Assembly: GCA_003523545.1 (NCBI GenBank)
Contig: DQAM01000228.1
Coordinates: 1-7,861 of the forward strand
Source of the DNA: Dysgonomonas sp.
GTDB lineage: Bacteria; Bacteroidota; Bacteroidia; Bacteroidales; Dysgonomonadaceae
DNA: 7,861 bases
Direction: 5' to 3'
The position numbers and the translations under genes were made by a program. Shown here piece by piece: positions 1 to 6,646 of the stretch. Under the pieces are notes generated by a model. It searched no databases and was not told the DNA's origin. It saw only the letters and a program-made list of their open reading frames with translations. Position 1 is the stretch's first letter, and each line of letters begins with the position of its first letter.

Positions 1-358
1 CAGAACCGCGGTTAACACGCCGGCCACCGCCGCCGAATCCTCCAAAACCGCCGAATCCTCCTCCAAAAATATCTCCGAACTGCGAAAATATATCTTCCAT
101 AGAGAAGCCGCCTGCATGCCCTCCGAATCCGCCGGGAGCATCATGCCCGTAACGATCGTATTTGGCTCGCTTTTGCTCATCGCTAAGTATTTCGTAGGCT
201 TCTGCAGCTTCTTTAAATTTTTCCTCAGCTGTAGCGTCTCCCGGATTTTTATCCGGATGATATTGTATCGCTTTCTTTTTATAAGCCTTCTTTATTTCTT
301 CAGATGTGGCAGACCTGGAAACCTCCAGAACTTCATAATAATCTCTTTTATTCGCCAT
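1..358 (-). CDS. dnaJ: Chaperone protein DnaJ, N-terminal part (gene runs off the window)
   Basis: This is the Hsp40 co-chaperone that delivers unfolded clients to DnaK and stimulates its ATPase in the cytoplasm. About 119 codons are visible. They begin [18 protein letters not shown] and contain a complete J-domain (residues about 5-70) with the essential HPD tripeptide at residues 34-36 and the usual helix IV ending [10 protein letters not shown] glycine/phenylalanine-rich segment follows (about 75-113), with [11 protein letters not shown] repeats. The last visible residues, RRVNRGS, match the point where class-I DnaJ proteins enter the first client-binding domain; the zinc-finger region lies outside the window. 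The ATG at 358-356 is preceded by a purine-rich stretch (AATTAAGAG), and the J-domain starts at its normal distance from it. The gene lies 40 bp downstream of grpE on the same strand, so the two are almost certainly co-transcribed. True DnaJ rather than CbpA is favoured by the long G/F region and by grpE linkage, but the zinc finger that would settle it is not visible. Confidence 0.95.
   Translation of the reverse strand, partial: MANKRDYYEVLEVSRSATSEEIKKAYKKKAIQYHPDKNPGDATAEEKFKEAAEAYEILSDEQKRAKYDRYGHDAPGGFGGHAGGFSMEDIFSQFGDIFGGGFGGFGGFGGGGRRVNRGS
30..61 (-). repeat. Short direct repeat encoding the DnaJ Gly/Phe region
   Basis: A 14-bp direct repeat, CCGCCGAATCCTCC on the plus strand, occurs at 30-43 and again at 48-61, with a period of 18 bp. 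It encodes GGFGG units of the DnaJ glycine/phenylalanine linker. Such repeats are expected in this linker and can change length by slippage. It is part of the gene, not a separate element. Confidence 0.8.
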
Positions 359-398
359 CTCTTAATTCTCTCTACTTTTTTCTTGTTTTTGAAGATAT

Positions 399-944
399 TT
401 ATTTTGCTACTATTACCTTAGGAAAGCGAATCACCTTATCATTCAACATATATCCTTTCTGGATGCTGTCTACTACTTTATCTTTCTGTTCTTCATTCTG
501 AGCCGGGATTGTGGTAACAGCTTCGTGACGTTCAGTATCGAATGTTTCTCCTACAGGATCTATTTCTGTCACGCCGTTTTGAGTCAAAAATGTTTTGAAT
601 TTGCTGTATATCAGTTCTACTCCTTCCCTAGCATCTTCAGGGATAAGCGGCAAAGCTCTTTCAAAATCATCGATAATAGGTAATACTCCTAAAATCACTT
701 TTTCACCACCGCTCTTAAGCAGATCCGCCTTTTCTTTCATTGTGCGTTTGCGGTAATTATCAAATTCGGCATGAAGACGGAGATAGGAATCGTTCAATTC
801 GGTAAACTTATTTTCAAGATCATCAGCCATATTGGCTGTTTCATCATTACCACCGGAATTATCCGATTGCTCGTCTGCCATATTTTCCAAGTTCAGATCT
901 TCTTCCTGAGAATCAAATTCGTTCTTATTGTCCATATCTTTCAT
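399..944 (-). CDS. grpE: Nucleotide exchange factor GrpE
   Basis: GrpE is the cytoplasmic dimer that opens the DnaK nucleotide pocket, releasing ADP and thereby the client; in some bacteria it also acts as a thermosensor. The 181-residue product has the family layout. Residues 1-45 are a disordered, very acidic tail rich in D, E and N. A long helix (about 42-85) carries the GrpE signature LRLHAEFDNYRKRT (55-68). A helical-bundle segment contains LPIIDDFERAL (88-98). The C-terminal beta domain (about 122-181) contains FDTERHEAV (135-143) and GYMLNDKVIRFPKVIV (164-179). Length is normal for the family. The start at 944 gives MKDMDNKN; the Met three codons downstream (ATG at 935-933) is an equally plausible start because neither has a strong Shine-Dalgarno site. 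It is the first gene of the grpE-dnaJ operon and lies behind a terminator and about 200 bp of leader. The Pro in RFPK stands where the family usually has Ala or Ser, a minor departure. Confidence 0.97.
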   Translation of the reverse strand: MKDMDNKNEFDSQEEDLNLENMADEQSDNSGGNDETANMADDLENKFTELNDSYLRLHAEFDNYRKRTMKEKADLLKSGGEKVILGVLPIIDDFERALPLIPEDAREGVELIYSKFKTFLTQNGVTEIDPVGETFDTERHEAVTTIPAQNEEQKDKVVDSIQKGYMLNDKVIRFPKVIVAK

Positions 945-975
945 ATATAAGTATTCTTTATTCCTCTATAATAAC

Positions 976-1003
976 ACATTACTACAATGTAAATGTATAA
1001 TGT
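976..1003. repeat. Inverted repeat overlapping the putative grpE -7 box
   Basis: The arms ACATTA (976-981) and TAATGT (998-1003) are exact inverted repeats separated by 16 bp, and the pairing can be extended with one bulged base. Inside the spacer is a smaller palindrome, TACA-A-TGTA (983-991). The arms bracket the candidate -7 box and start region, a position where an operator or an early-transcript hairpin would act. The sequence is AT-rich, so chance occurrence is possible. Confidence 0.35.
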
Positions 1004-1037
1004 TGTGTATCTAACTACAAAATCTTTGCCAAATTTA
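990..1037 (-). promoter_or_regulatory. Probable promoter region of the grpE-dnaJ operon
   Basis: The gap between the susD terminator and grpE holds two candidates on the minus strand for the Bacteroidota housekeeping promoter (TTTG near -33, TAnnTTTG near -7). The first is TTTG at 1021-1018, a 20-bp spacer, and TACATTTA at 997-990, which matches both boxes except for the last base of the -7 box. The second is a perfect TAAATTTG at 1037-1030, but its upstream box is poor (TATG, 17-bp spacer). The first has the better two-box architecture and would place transcription start roughly 40 bp before the grpE ATG. No CIRCE element (TTAGCACTC-N9-GAGTGCTAA) is present. The consensus is known; the assignment here is by eye. 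Confidence 0.45.
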
Positions 1038-1075
1038 TTGTATAGTCATTTTAACATAGTGTTTTCCATAAAATA

Positions 1076-1106
1076 ATAAGGACAGCCATTGCCAGGCTGT
1101 CCTTAT
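1076..1106 (-). terminator. Intrinsic terminator after susD
   Basis: A perfect 12-bp inverted repeat is present: ATAAGGACAGCC at 1076-1087 pairs with GGCTGTCCTTAT at 1095-1106 around a 7-nt loop. Read on the minus strand, the 3' arm is followed by a T-rich run (TATTTTAT); on the plus strand the hairpin is followed by ACTCTAAAAG, which is not T-rich. It therefore ends transcripts coming from susD, 46 bp past the susD stop codon, and insulates the grpE operon from the SusCD unit. Confidence 0.85.
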
Positions 1107-1152
1107 ACTCTAAAAGAAATCAAAAAATGACTAAAAATCCAATGCTATTTAT

Positions 1153-2946
1153 TTATTCCCATCCTGGGTTTTGTTTTAAATCCGGGTTTAGAACTAATTG
1201 ATCATTCGGAATCGGCTGTAGGTAGTTACGTGCTGAGTTGAAATTATATCCTGCAGCTGGAAATCCGACTTGCTGTATATAAGGAGCGATATATCCATCA
1301 CTATCTGCTTTGAGACCCGCTACTGCTTTTGCGAATTCTTCTCCAGGGTCGGGAGTAAGGCTTCCCAGCCATTGAGCCAGCTTAGCTCCTTGCGGAGTAT
1401 ATCCTTTTATCAGGAGGTCAGCAGCAGCCCAGCGGAAAATATCATCTACACGGAATCCTTCGACCGCAAGTTCAACTGTTCTTTCGCGTCTTATTTCATT
1501 AATAATATTTGAAAGATCAGGAAATATGCGGGAAGATGAAGGCAAGCTGTTCACTTCATCTAATTTCATATCGGCCATACCGATTAAACGACGACGAAGT
1601 TGATTTATAGTATTATCAATATCAGTCTGTGTGATGACATTTAGTTCAGCCTTCGCTTCGGCATTTATAAGCAAAGCTTCTCCATAGCGGAAATAAATCA
1701 TAGCCTGGTCATGCATTGCTCCCGCCAGATTATCACTCGGTATATGTCCTTTGTACATTTGGTAGCCGGTTATACAGGCTTTATCAAACTCTACAAATGA
1801 AGGATATGTAAAAGCTACTCCCGGGAATTGTTCGTGCTCGCCATCATTTACATATATAGTCTGGCTGAGGCGCGGATCTCTGTTAGCAACTACATTTAGC
1901 AGATTATCATCGCCCTGGTACAACGGATTTCCTTCGATCGGTTTTCCGTCATTACATAAATACATATCGATCATGCGTTTAGTAAGTCCGCTCGAACCGC
2001 CGTATGTCGTATAGTTAGACCACCAGTGTGCTAAGGCCAGAGTTTTATTATATTCGCGCCAGAAGACAACCTCTTTACTATTAGCATAACTTTTCTGGCT
2101 GAACACTTTATGGTAACCGTTCTCCTCACCGACATGATCGAGACCGCATGTTCCCATAGCCATCAATGCATCGGTTACATCTTTTGCTTTAGTTAGGAAT
2201 TTTGTACCATCCGAACCTTGTACACCGAATGGAGTTCCTGCATGGTATTTCTCCCACGTACCTTCGTACAGTGCGATACGTGCCTGCAGAATCATGGCTG
2301 TTTCCTTGTTTACTCTTCCGTCCCAATTCATAGAAGTACCACGCGAGGGAAGGTACCCGACAGCTTTGTCGAGATCTTCCATTAATCTGTCTACAACATA
2401 ATCGCGGGGGTCGCGTGGTTTATATAATACGTCATCTTCAGGGTTTATCAAGCTATCATACCATGGTAGGTCTCCAAATTTAACAAGCTTTTTGTAGTAG
2501 AATAATGCCCTGAAAAAGAGAGCCTCACCGACATAACGATTTATTTCGTCCTGGTTTCCCTGTACTTTTTCGTAATGGTGAAAGAAATAATTTATGTCGC
2601 GTAAAGCCTGCCATGCATCATAGTTCCAGTCTCCTCCACTGGCCGGAATAGATGATTGTCCATTCATGCGTGTACTATAATTCTGTGGTATCTGGGTATC
2701 GCTGCCGTTATCACGGTCATAACCATATATACCCATCTTACCCGAACCTTCATCACGAGGTAAAAGATCGGTACGGTTATAAAAATTATTTACATACAAC
2801 TGCAAATCCATAGGCGTTTTCCATACCGATCCGTCACTAATGCCATTCTCCGGATACCTTTCCATGTAATCGTCATTACATGATGTGGTCAGCAGTACGC
2901 CTAAGAGAAATAAATATAATATTTTTATTTTTTTCATGAGATTCAT
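1153..2946 (-). CDS. SusD-family outer-membrane ligand-binding lipoprotein (RagB/SusD)
   Basis: SusD-like proteins are surface lipoproteins that cap the paired SusC barrel and capture the ligand, usually a glycan. The 597-residue product begins with a lipoprotein signal: basic MKKIK, a hydrophobic core, and lipobox LTTSC with the lipidated Cys at residue 23. The acidic CNDD after the cleavage site fits the Bacteroidota surface-export signal. Family hallmarks follow: EALFFRALFYYKKLVKFGDLPW (helix motif, about 141-162), a tetratricopeptide-like helical core, NRDPRLSQTIY, RYGEALLINAEAKAEL, INEIRRERTVELAVEGFR with DDIFRW, and the terminal NYLQPIPNDQLVLNPDLKQNPGW pattern in its usual place. Length is typical and the frame is intact. 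Met4 (ATG at 2937-2935) could equally be the start, as both give the same mature protein. The gene lies 28 bp after susC with no promoter or terminator between, so the two form an operon. The substrate cannot be deduced from this sequence. Confidence 0.96.
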   Translation of the reverse strand: MNLMKKIKILYLFLLGVLLTTSCNDDYMERYPENGISDGSVWKTPMDLQLYVNNFYNRTDLLPRDEGSGKMGIYGYDRDNGSDTQIPQNYSTRMNGQSSIPASGGDWNYDAWQALRDINYFFHHYEKVQGNQDEINRYVGEALFFRALFYYKKLVKFGDLPWYDSLINPEDDVLYKPRDPRDYVVDRLMEDLDKAVGYLPSRGTSMNWDGRVNKETAMILQARIALYEGTWEKYHAGTPFGVQGSDGTKFLTKAKDVTDALMAMGTCGLDHVGEENGYHKVFSQKSYANSKEVVFWREYNKTLALAHWWSNYTTYGGSSGLTKRMIDMYLCNDGKPIEGNPLYQGDDNLLNVVANRDPRLSQTIYVNDGEHEQFPGVAFTYPSFVEFDKACITGYQMYKGHIPSDNLAGAMHDQAMIYFRYGEALLINAEAKAELNVITQTDIDNTINQLRRRLIGMADMKLDEVNSLPSSSRIFPDLSNIINEIRRERTVELAVEGFRVDDIFRWAAADLLIKGYTPQGAKLAQWLGSLTPDPGEEFAKAVAGLKADSDGYIAPYIQQVGFPAAGYNFNSARNYLQPIPNDQLVLNPDLKQNPGWE

Positions 2947-2974
2947 ATTTTATAGATACATTTTATATGAAAAA

Positions 2975-5900
2975 TTAGAAACTAAGATTAAGTCCGAAAG
3001 ACCAAGTCCGTTGAAGCGGATAAGTCAATCCGCGATTAGCCCCTCCAAATTCAGGATCCATTGTTTCAACAAAATCAGTGATCGTTGCCAGGTTTTCTCC
3101 GCTAACATAAACCCGGATCTTTTCAAATCCTATTTTGCTCAGCATACTTTTAGGGAATGTATATCCTAACTGTATGTTTTTGATACGCATAAAAGCAGCA
3201 TTCTGCAGGTATTTTGTTTGTACCTGCTGGTTCTTTGAGTTATTGGCAGAATTCAGGTAATATTTAGGAAAATATCCGTTTGGTGTTTCGGGTGTCCATC
3301 GGTCTCTATGAATAGTAAGGAAATTAGCCTGCCATTCGGAATTAGGTGTTCCCCAGAAGTTACCCGGACCATCAGTTCCTGTCCATATATCACGTTTTCC
3401 TACACCATGCATGAATACACTTATATCAAAACCTTTCCAGGAAGCATCTAATGTAAGACCGAATGTATAGCGAGGAGTCGAATTACCAATAATCTTTTTA
3501 TCACCCGGATCGTCTACTGTATTTTCTCCGTATGTGATAATACCGTCGCCATTTAAGTCTTTATATTTTGTATCACCTGCAGTCCAGTCCTTACCCGGCC
3601 CTTTGTTATTACCTTGTACATTTTGGTCTATACCGGCTGCTTCTTCAGCCACAGTATAATTACCGTCTGTCACATAACCCCAGATTTCGCCTACAGTAGA
3701 TCCATCGTACCACGTTCCGAGAGTTCTGTTCGGGTTAGGGTATCTTCTGACTTTCGATTTAGAATCGGCTAAAGTAGCTCTTACACTATAATTGAAACCA
3801 ATACTGTTTATCCGGTCTCTCCATCCAAGAGTGAGTTCGTACCCGTTAGTCCTGAGTGATGCGTTATTGGCATTGGCGGCCTTCACTCCAATTACTGCCG
3901 GCATAGCCTGCGCAGGTCCAATTACATCGTCCGAATTGCGACGATACCAATCGAAGGTAGCTGTCAGTCGGTTGTTCAGGGCGGTTATGTCGAACCCAAA
4001 ATCTATAGTAGTACTGGTAACCCAGGTAAGGTTAGGATTAACAAGATCAGGATAGCTAAGCGAACTATACCTGTTTCCGTTAAATAACCAATTGGAATCG
4101 GTGGGGGGAGTTGTCGGCAGATAGGGGTAGAAAGGATAATAATCAGTGCCTGAAGATTCTCCTAGTGAGCCGTAAGAAGCCCTCAGCTTGAGGAAATCAA
4201 TCCATGAAGACATAGATTCCTGCCAGAAGTTTTCCTGTGATACAACCCACGCACCGGACAAACCAGGGTAGAATTTGAACCTTTTGTCCTTCATATAACG
4301 GGACGAACCATCATACCGTCCATTGAATTCGAATAAATATTTGTCCTGATAACTATAGTTAAGACGTCCGAAAACACCTCTTGTTGTCAACGTTTTTTTA
4401 TCTGGTTCCCCGATAGACTGGTTATTTTCATTAAAATATATTGTTTCGAAGGTCGGCAGTTCAGTATTGTATAAAGTGACTCTTCCAGATGATGCGGTCA
4501 TTTTATAATAATGTACATACTCTTGCGCGAAACCTACCATGCCTTTAAAATAGTGTCCATTTTTATTCAATTCATAGGATGTAAAAGCATTTAAGGTATG
4601 GCGATCTTCATCTCTTCTTTCCCGGCTGAGTTCGTCGCGTCCACGTGTATATTCGTCGAACCCCTCTCCATTCCAGCCCGGAACGTAATATGTATCTCCC
4701 CATGCATCATACATTGTAAAGTGTACGGCATTTTTTTCGTTAAAGATATTATTGCTTGTATAATTGTAATTAAATGTAGCATCCCATCCTTTAAGGATAC
4801 TGAAAACAAGTTCTCCGGTCATAGATAACAGGTTGTCAGTAGTTACATTTCGTCCCCCCTGGCGGTAATGCTCAATCCTGCTGATTTCGGTTATACGGCC
4901 GTCGTTGCCGTGCATAGGTATGATAGGCCATTTTTGAGCTATTTCCTGCATAAAGTTATCTTGCTGTGTATTAGCCGGAGTATCAGTTATCCCTTTGGTA
5001 TAAGAACTGCGTATATTTGCAGTGACATGTTTATTAATTACAGATGAAATATTTCCCCGCACACTGTAGCGTTTGAATGAATCATCACCGTATCTTAGTA
5101 TCCCTTCTTTATCATTATATCCGATACCTACATAATAGTTAGTATTCTCGGATCCCCCTTGTATGCTTAAATTATGCTGTTGTGAAAAAGCTCCTCCTTT
5201 GAAAAATACATCGTACCAGTTGATGTTATCGTTACCAAGACCGTTGCCGAAGTTGTCGAACGAAGCCCAGCTGGTTACACCAAATCTGCCGGGATTTGCC
5301 ACGGTCGGGGTATTTATCCGGCCTTCATAGTAATCCCTTATACGCTGCATATTCTCTTCACTTAGAAAATATGCACCCTTGGTAGTATTGTTTTTAGCCT
5401 CGTTCATTAATTCCGCCCATTCTACAGAATTCATCATAGTAGGAAGATTGATCGGGCTCGACCAGGATAGGTTATTGCTATAGCTGATAGTAGGCTTAGT
5501 ACCTTTTTTCCCTTTTTTGGTTGTTACAAGGATTACACCATAAGGAGCATTCGATCCATAAATAGCAGCCGAGGCGGCATCCTTAAGTACAGATATGCTT
5601 TCAATATCATCAGGATTTACTGCATTAATATCTCCTCCCTGTATACCATCTATTACAAATAGAGGGCCGGCACTGCTGGCTGCACTTCCGCTCGATAAGC
5701 CGGTGACACCACGAATATTGAGGTTCATACGTGCTCCCGGGGCACCACCTCCTCCTGTACCTGTTGCACTGCTCGAGGATATGTTTAGGTTAGGTATTGA
5801 ACCCTGCAAGGCCTGTGCTACAGATGTAATGGGGCGGTCTTCAAATATTTTACTATCTATCTGGTCTACAGCTCCAGTTAGATTTGCTTTTCTTACAGTA

Positions 5901-6520
5901 CCATAACCCACCACAACAACTTCATCTAAACCCAGAGCATCAGGCGATAAAGTAATATTTAAATTCTGCTGGTTTCCAACCCGTATAATTTCGGCTTTAT
6001 AACCGATATAAGTAATTTCAATTACAGGATCAGATTCAGTTGTGGACACAGTAAATTCACCATCAAGGCCTGTTACTGTTCCCACATTAGTCCCCCTCAC
6101 CCTAATATTTACTCCGATTAAGGGTTCGTTGTTGTTATCTTTTACAATTCCGGTTATTGTCCTTGCCTGCTGTTGTAAAGAGACCATTCCTACCATTGCC
6201 AGAGGTTTTTCTTTTTTTGATATAAATATCTGGCGGTCATCGATAATGTAGGTATTGTCGGTAGATTCAAACAGTTTATCTAAAATTCTATCCACTGTCT
6301 CGTTTTTCATGTCGATACTTACCTTACGGTTCGAATCGACTGCTTCATCGTAATAGAAAAATACATATTCACTATTTTTTTCTATTTCATTAAAGACTTC
6401 CCTCACTGTTCTATTATTTACCTGTACCGATAAATAAGTGGATTGAGAATAAGTCTGGGTAGCGTGCCCCATTCCTATTCCGATTAACATAAATAAGATC
6501 GTTAATCTAATTACTTTCAT
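2975..6520 (-). CDS. SusC-family TonB-dependent outer-membrane transporter with STN signalling domain
   Basis: This is an outer-membrane barrel that imports the ligand captured by the paired SusD, powered by TonB-ExbBD. From the ATG at 6520 the product has 1181 residues. They comprise a signal peptide (1-20, ending GHA), an STN domain (about 27-102), a carboxypeptidase-D-regulatory-like beta domain (about 121-194, starting ITGIVKDNNNEPLIGVNIRV), the SusC linker DEVVVVGYGT (199-208), and a plug (about 212-336, with FVIDGIQGG and NPDDIESISVLKDAASAAIYG). The barrel follows and ends in FGLNLSF with the usual terminal Phe. An open frame extends 17 codons upstream to 6571, but that extension (MCESLTNYVF...) would bury the signal peptide, so 6520 is chosen. 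The STN domain is the part that in FecA-type systems touches the anti-sigma factor, and a FecR homologue lies directly upstream. An EF-hand-like loop, DLNGDGIITYGE, is encoded at 3559-3524. No frameshift or truncation is seen. Confidence 0.96.
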   Translation of the reverse strand: MKVIRLTILFMLIGIGMGHATQTYSQSTYLSVQVNNRTVREVFNEIEKNSEYVFFYYDEAVDSNRKVSIDMKNETVDRILDKLFESTDNTYIIDDRQIFISKKEKPLAMVGMVSLQQQARTITGIVKDNNNEPLIGVNIRVRGTNVGTVTGLDGEFTVSTTESDPVIEITYIGYKAEIIRVGNQQNLNITLSPDALGLDEVVVVGYGTVRKANLTGAVDQIDSKIFEDRPITSVAQALQGSIPNLNISSSSATGTGGGGAPGARMNLNIRGVTGLSSGSAASSAGPLFVIDGIQGGDINAVNPDDIESISVLKDAASAAIYGSNAPYGVILVTTKKGKKGTKPTISYSNNLSWSSPINLPTMMNSVEWAELMNEAKNNTTKGAYFLSEENMQRIRDYYEGRINTPTVANPGRFGVTSWASFDNFGNGLGNDNINWYDVFFKGGAFSQQHNLSIQGGSENTNYYVGIGYNDKEGILRYGDDSFKRYSVRGNISSVINKHVTANIRSSYTKGITDTPANTQQDNFMQEIAQKWPIIPMHGNDGRITEISRIEHYRQGGRNVTTDNLLSMTGELVFSILKGWDATFNYNYTSNNIFNEKNAVHFTMYDAWGDTYYVPGWNGEGFDEYTRGRDELSRERRDEDRHTLNAFTSYELNKNGHYFKGMVGFAQEYVHYYKMTASSGRVTLYNTELPTFETIYFNENNQSIGEPDKKTLTTRGVFGRLNYSYQDKYLFEFNGRYDGSSRYMKDKRFKFYPGLSGAWVVSQENFWQESMSSWIDFLKLRASYGSLGESSGTDYYPFYPYLPTTPPTDSNWLFNGNRYSSLSYPDLVNPNLTWVTSTTIDFGFDITALNNRLTATFDWYRRNSDDVIGPAQAMPAVIGVKAANANNASLRTNGYELTLGWRDRINSIGFNYSVRATLADSKSKVRRYPNPNRTLGTWYDGSTVGEIWGYVTDGNYTVAEEAAGIDQNVQGNNKGPGKDWTAGDTKYKDLNGDGIITYGENTVDDPGDKKIIGNSTPRYTFGLTLDASWKGFDISVFMHGVGKRDIWTGTDGPGNFWGTPNSEWQANFLTIHRDRWTPETPNGYFPKYYLNSANNSKNQQVQTKYLQNAAFMRIKNIQLGYTFPKSMLSKIGFEKIRVYVSGENLATITDFVETMDPEFGGANRGLTYPLQRTWSFGLNLSF

Positions 6521-6646
6521 GGTTCGTTTAATTTTAATGTTAAACACATAGTTGGTTAGTGATTCACACATACATTCGTATTAATTTTTTAATATTAATG
6601 TTTCCAAATGTTCATTTTTTAATGGTTACAATTTTATAAAACATTA
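6521..6646 (-). promoter_or_regulatory. Intergenic region upstream of susC, probable regulated promoter
   Basis: This 126-bp gap separates the fecR-like stop from the susC ATG and is very AT-rich. I see no strong stem-loop with a T-run that would terminate fecR, and no clear housekeeping -33/-7 pair. That is compatible with a promoter read by a dedicated ECF sigma factor, as is usual for FecR-linked SusC genes; this is inference. Visible structure includes two exact copies of ATTTTTTAAT (plus strand) 30 bp apart, a palindrome TTTTATAAAA at 6632-6641, and an 8-bp inverted repeat TAATGTTT/AAACATTA (6596-6603 with 6639-6646). The susC start is preceded by an A-rich leader (TTAAAATTAAACGAACC), typical of Bacteroidota translation initiation without a Shine-Dalgarno site. 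Confidence 0.5.
6584..6623. repeat. Paired 10-bp direct repeat upstream of susC
   Basis: The 10-mer ATTTTTTAAT occurs at 6584-6593 and again at 6614-6623, exactly 30 bp apart, or close to three helical turns. Both copies face the same side of the DNA in the region where the susC promoter should be. This could be a regulator-binding pair or an A-tract upstream element, but in such AT-rich sequence chance is a serious alternative. Confidence 0.4.

Noticed and set aside
116..421. A 101-codon plus-strand open frame opposite the start of dnaJ
   Set aside because: It is antisense to the dnaJ J-domain and the grpE-dnaJ junction and is rich in F, L and I as expected from reversed lysine-rich codons. 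It shows no domain pattern, so it is a shadow of the real genes.
945..1152. A CIRCE/HrcA operator upstream of grpE
   Set aside because: I looked for TTAGCACTC-N9-GAGTGCTAA and found nothing close. The inverted repeat present has unrelated AT-rich arms.
5595..5906. Plus-strand open frames opposite susC, fecR and susD (for example 5595-5906 and 3792-4055)
   Set aside because: They lie wholly opposite strong family-assigned coding regions, have no recognisable motifs and no initiation context. They are treated as chance frames.
6521..6571. A 17-codon N-terminal extension of the SusC reading frame starting at 6571
   Set aside because: The extension (MCESLTNYVFNIKIKRT) precedes a textbook signal peptide that starts MKVIRLTILF at 6520. 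Including it would displace the secretion signal, and the A-rich leader fits the 6520 start.
6579..6594. TATTAA-TTTT-TTAATA hairpin as a terminator of the fecR-like gene
   Set aside because: The stem is only 6 A-T pairs and no T-run follows in the direction of transcription, so it would be too weak to terminate. It is best seen as part of an AT-rich promoter region.
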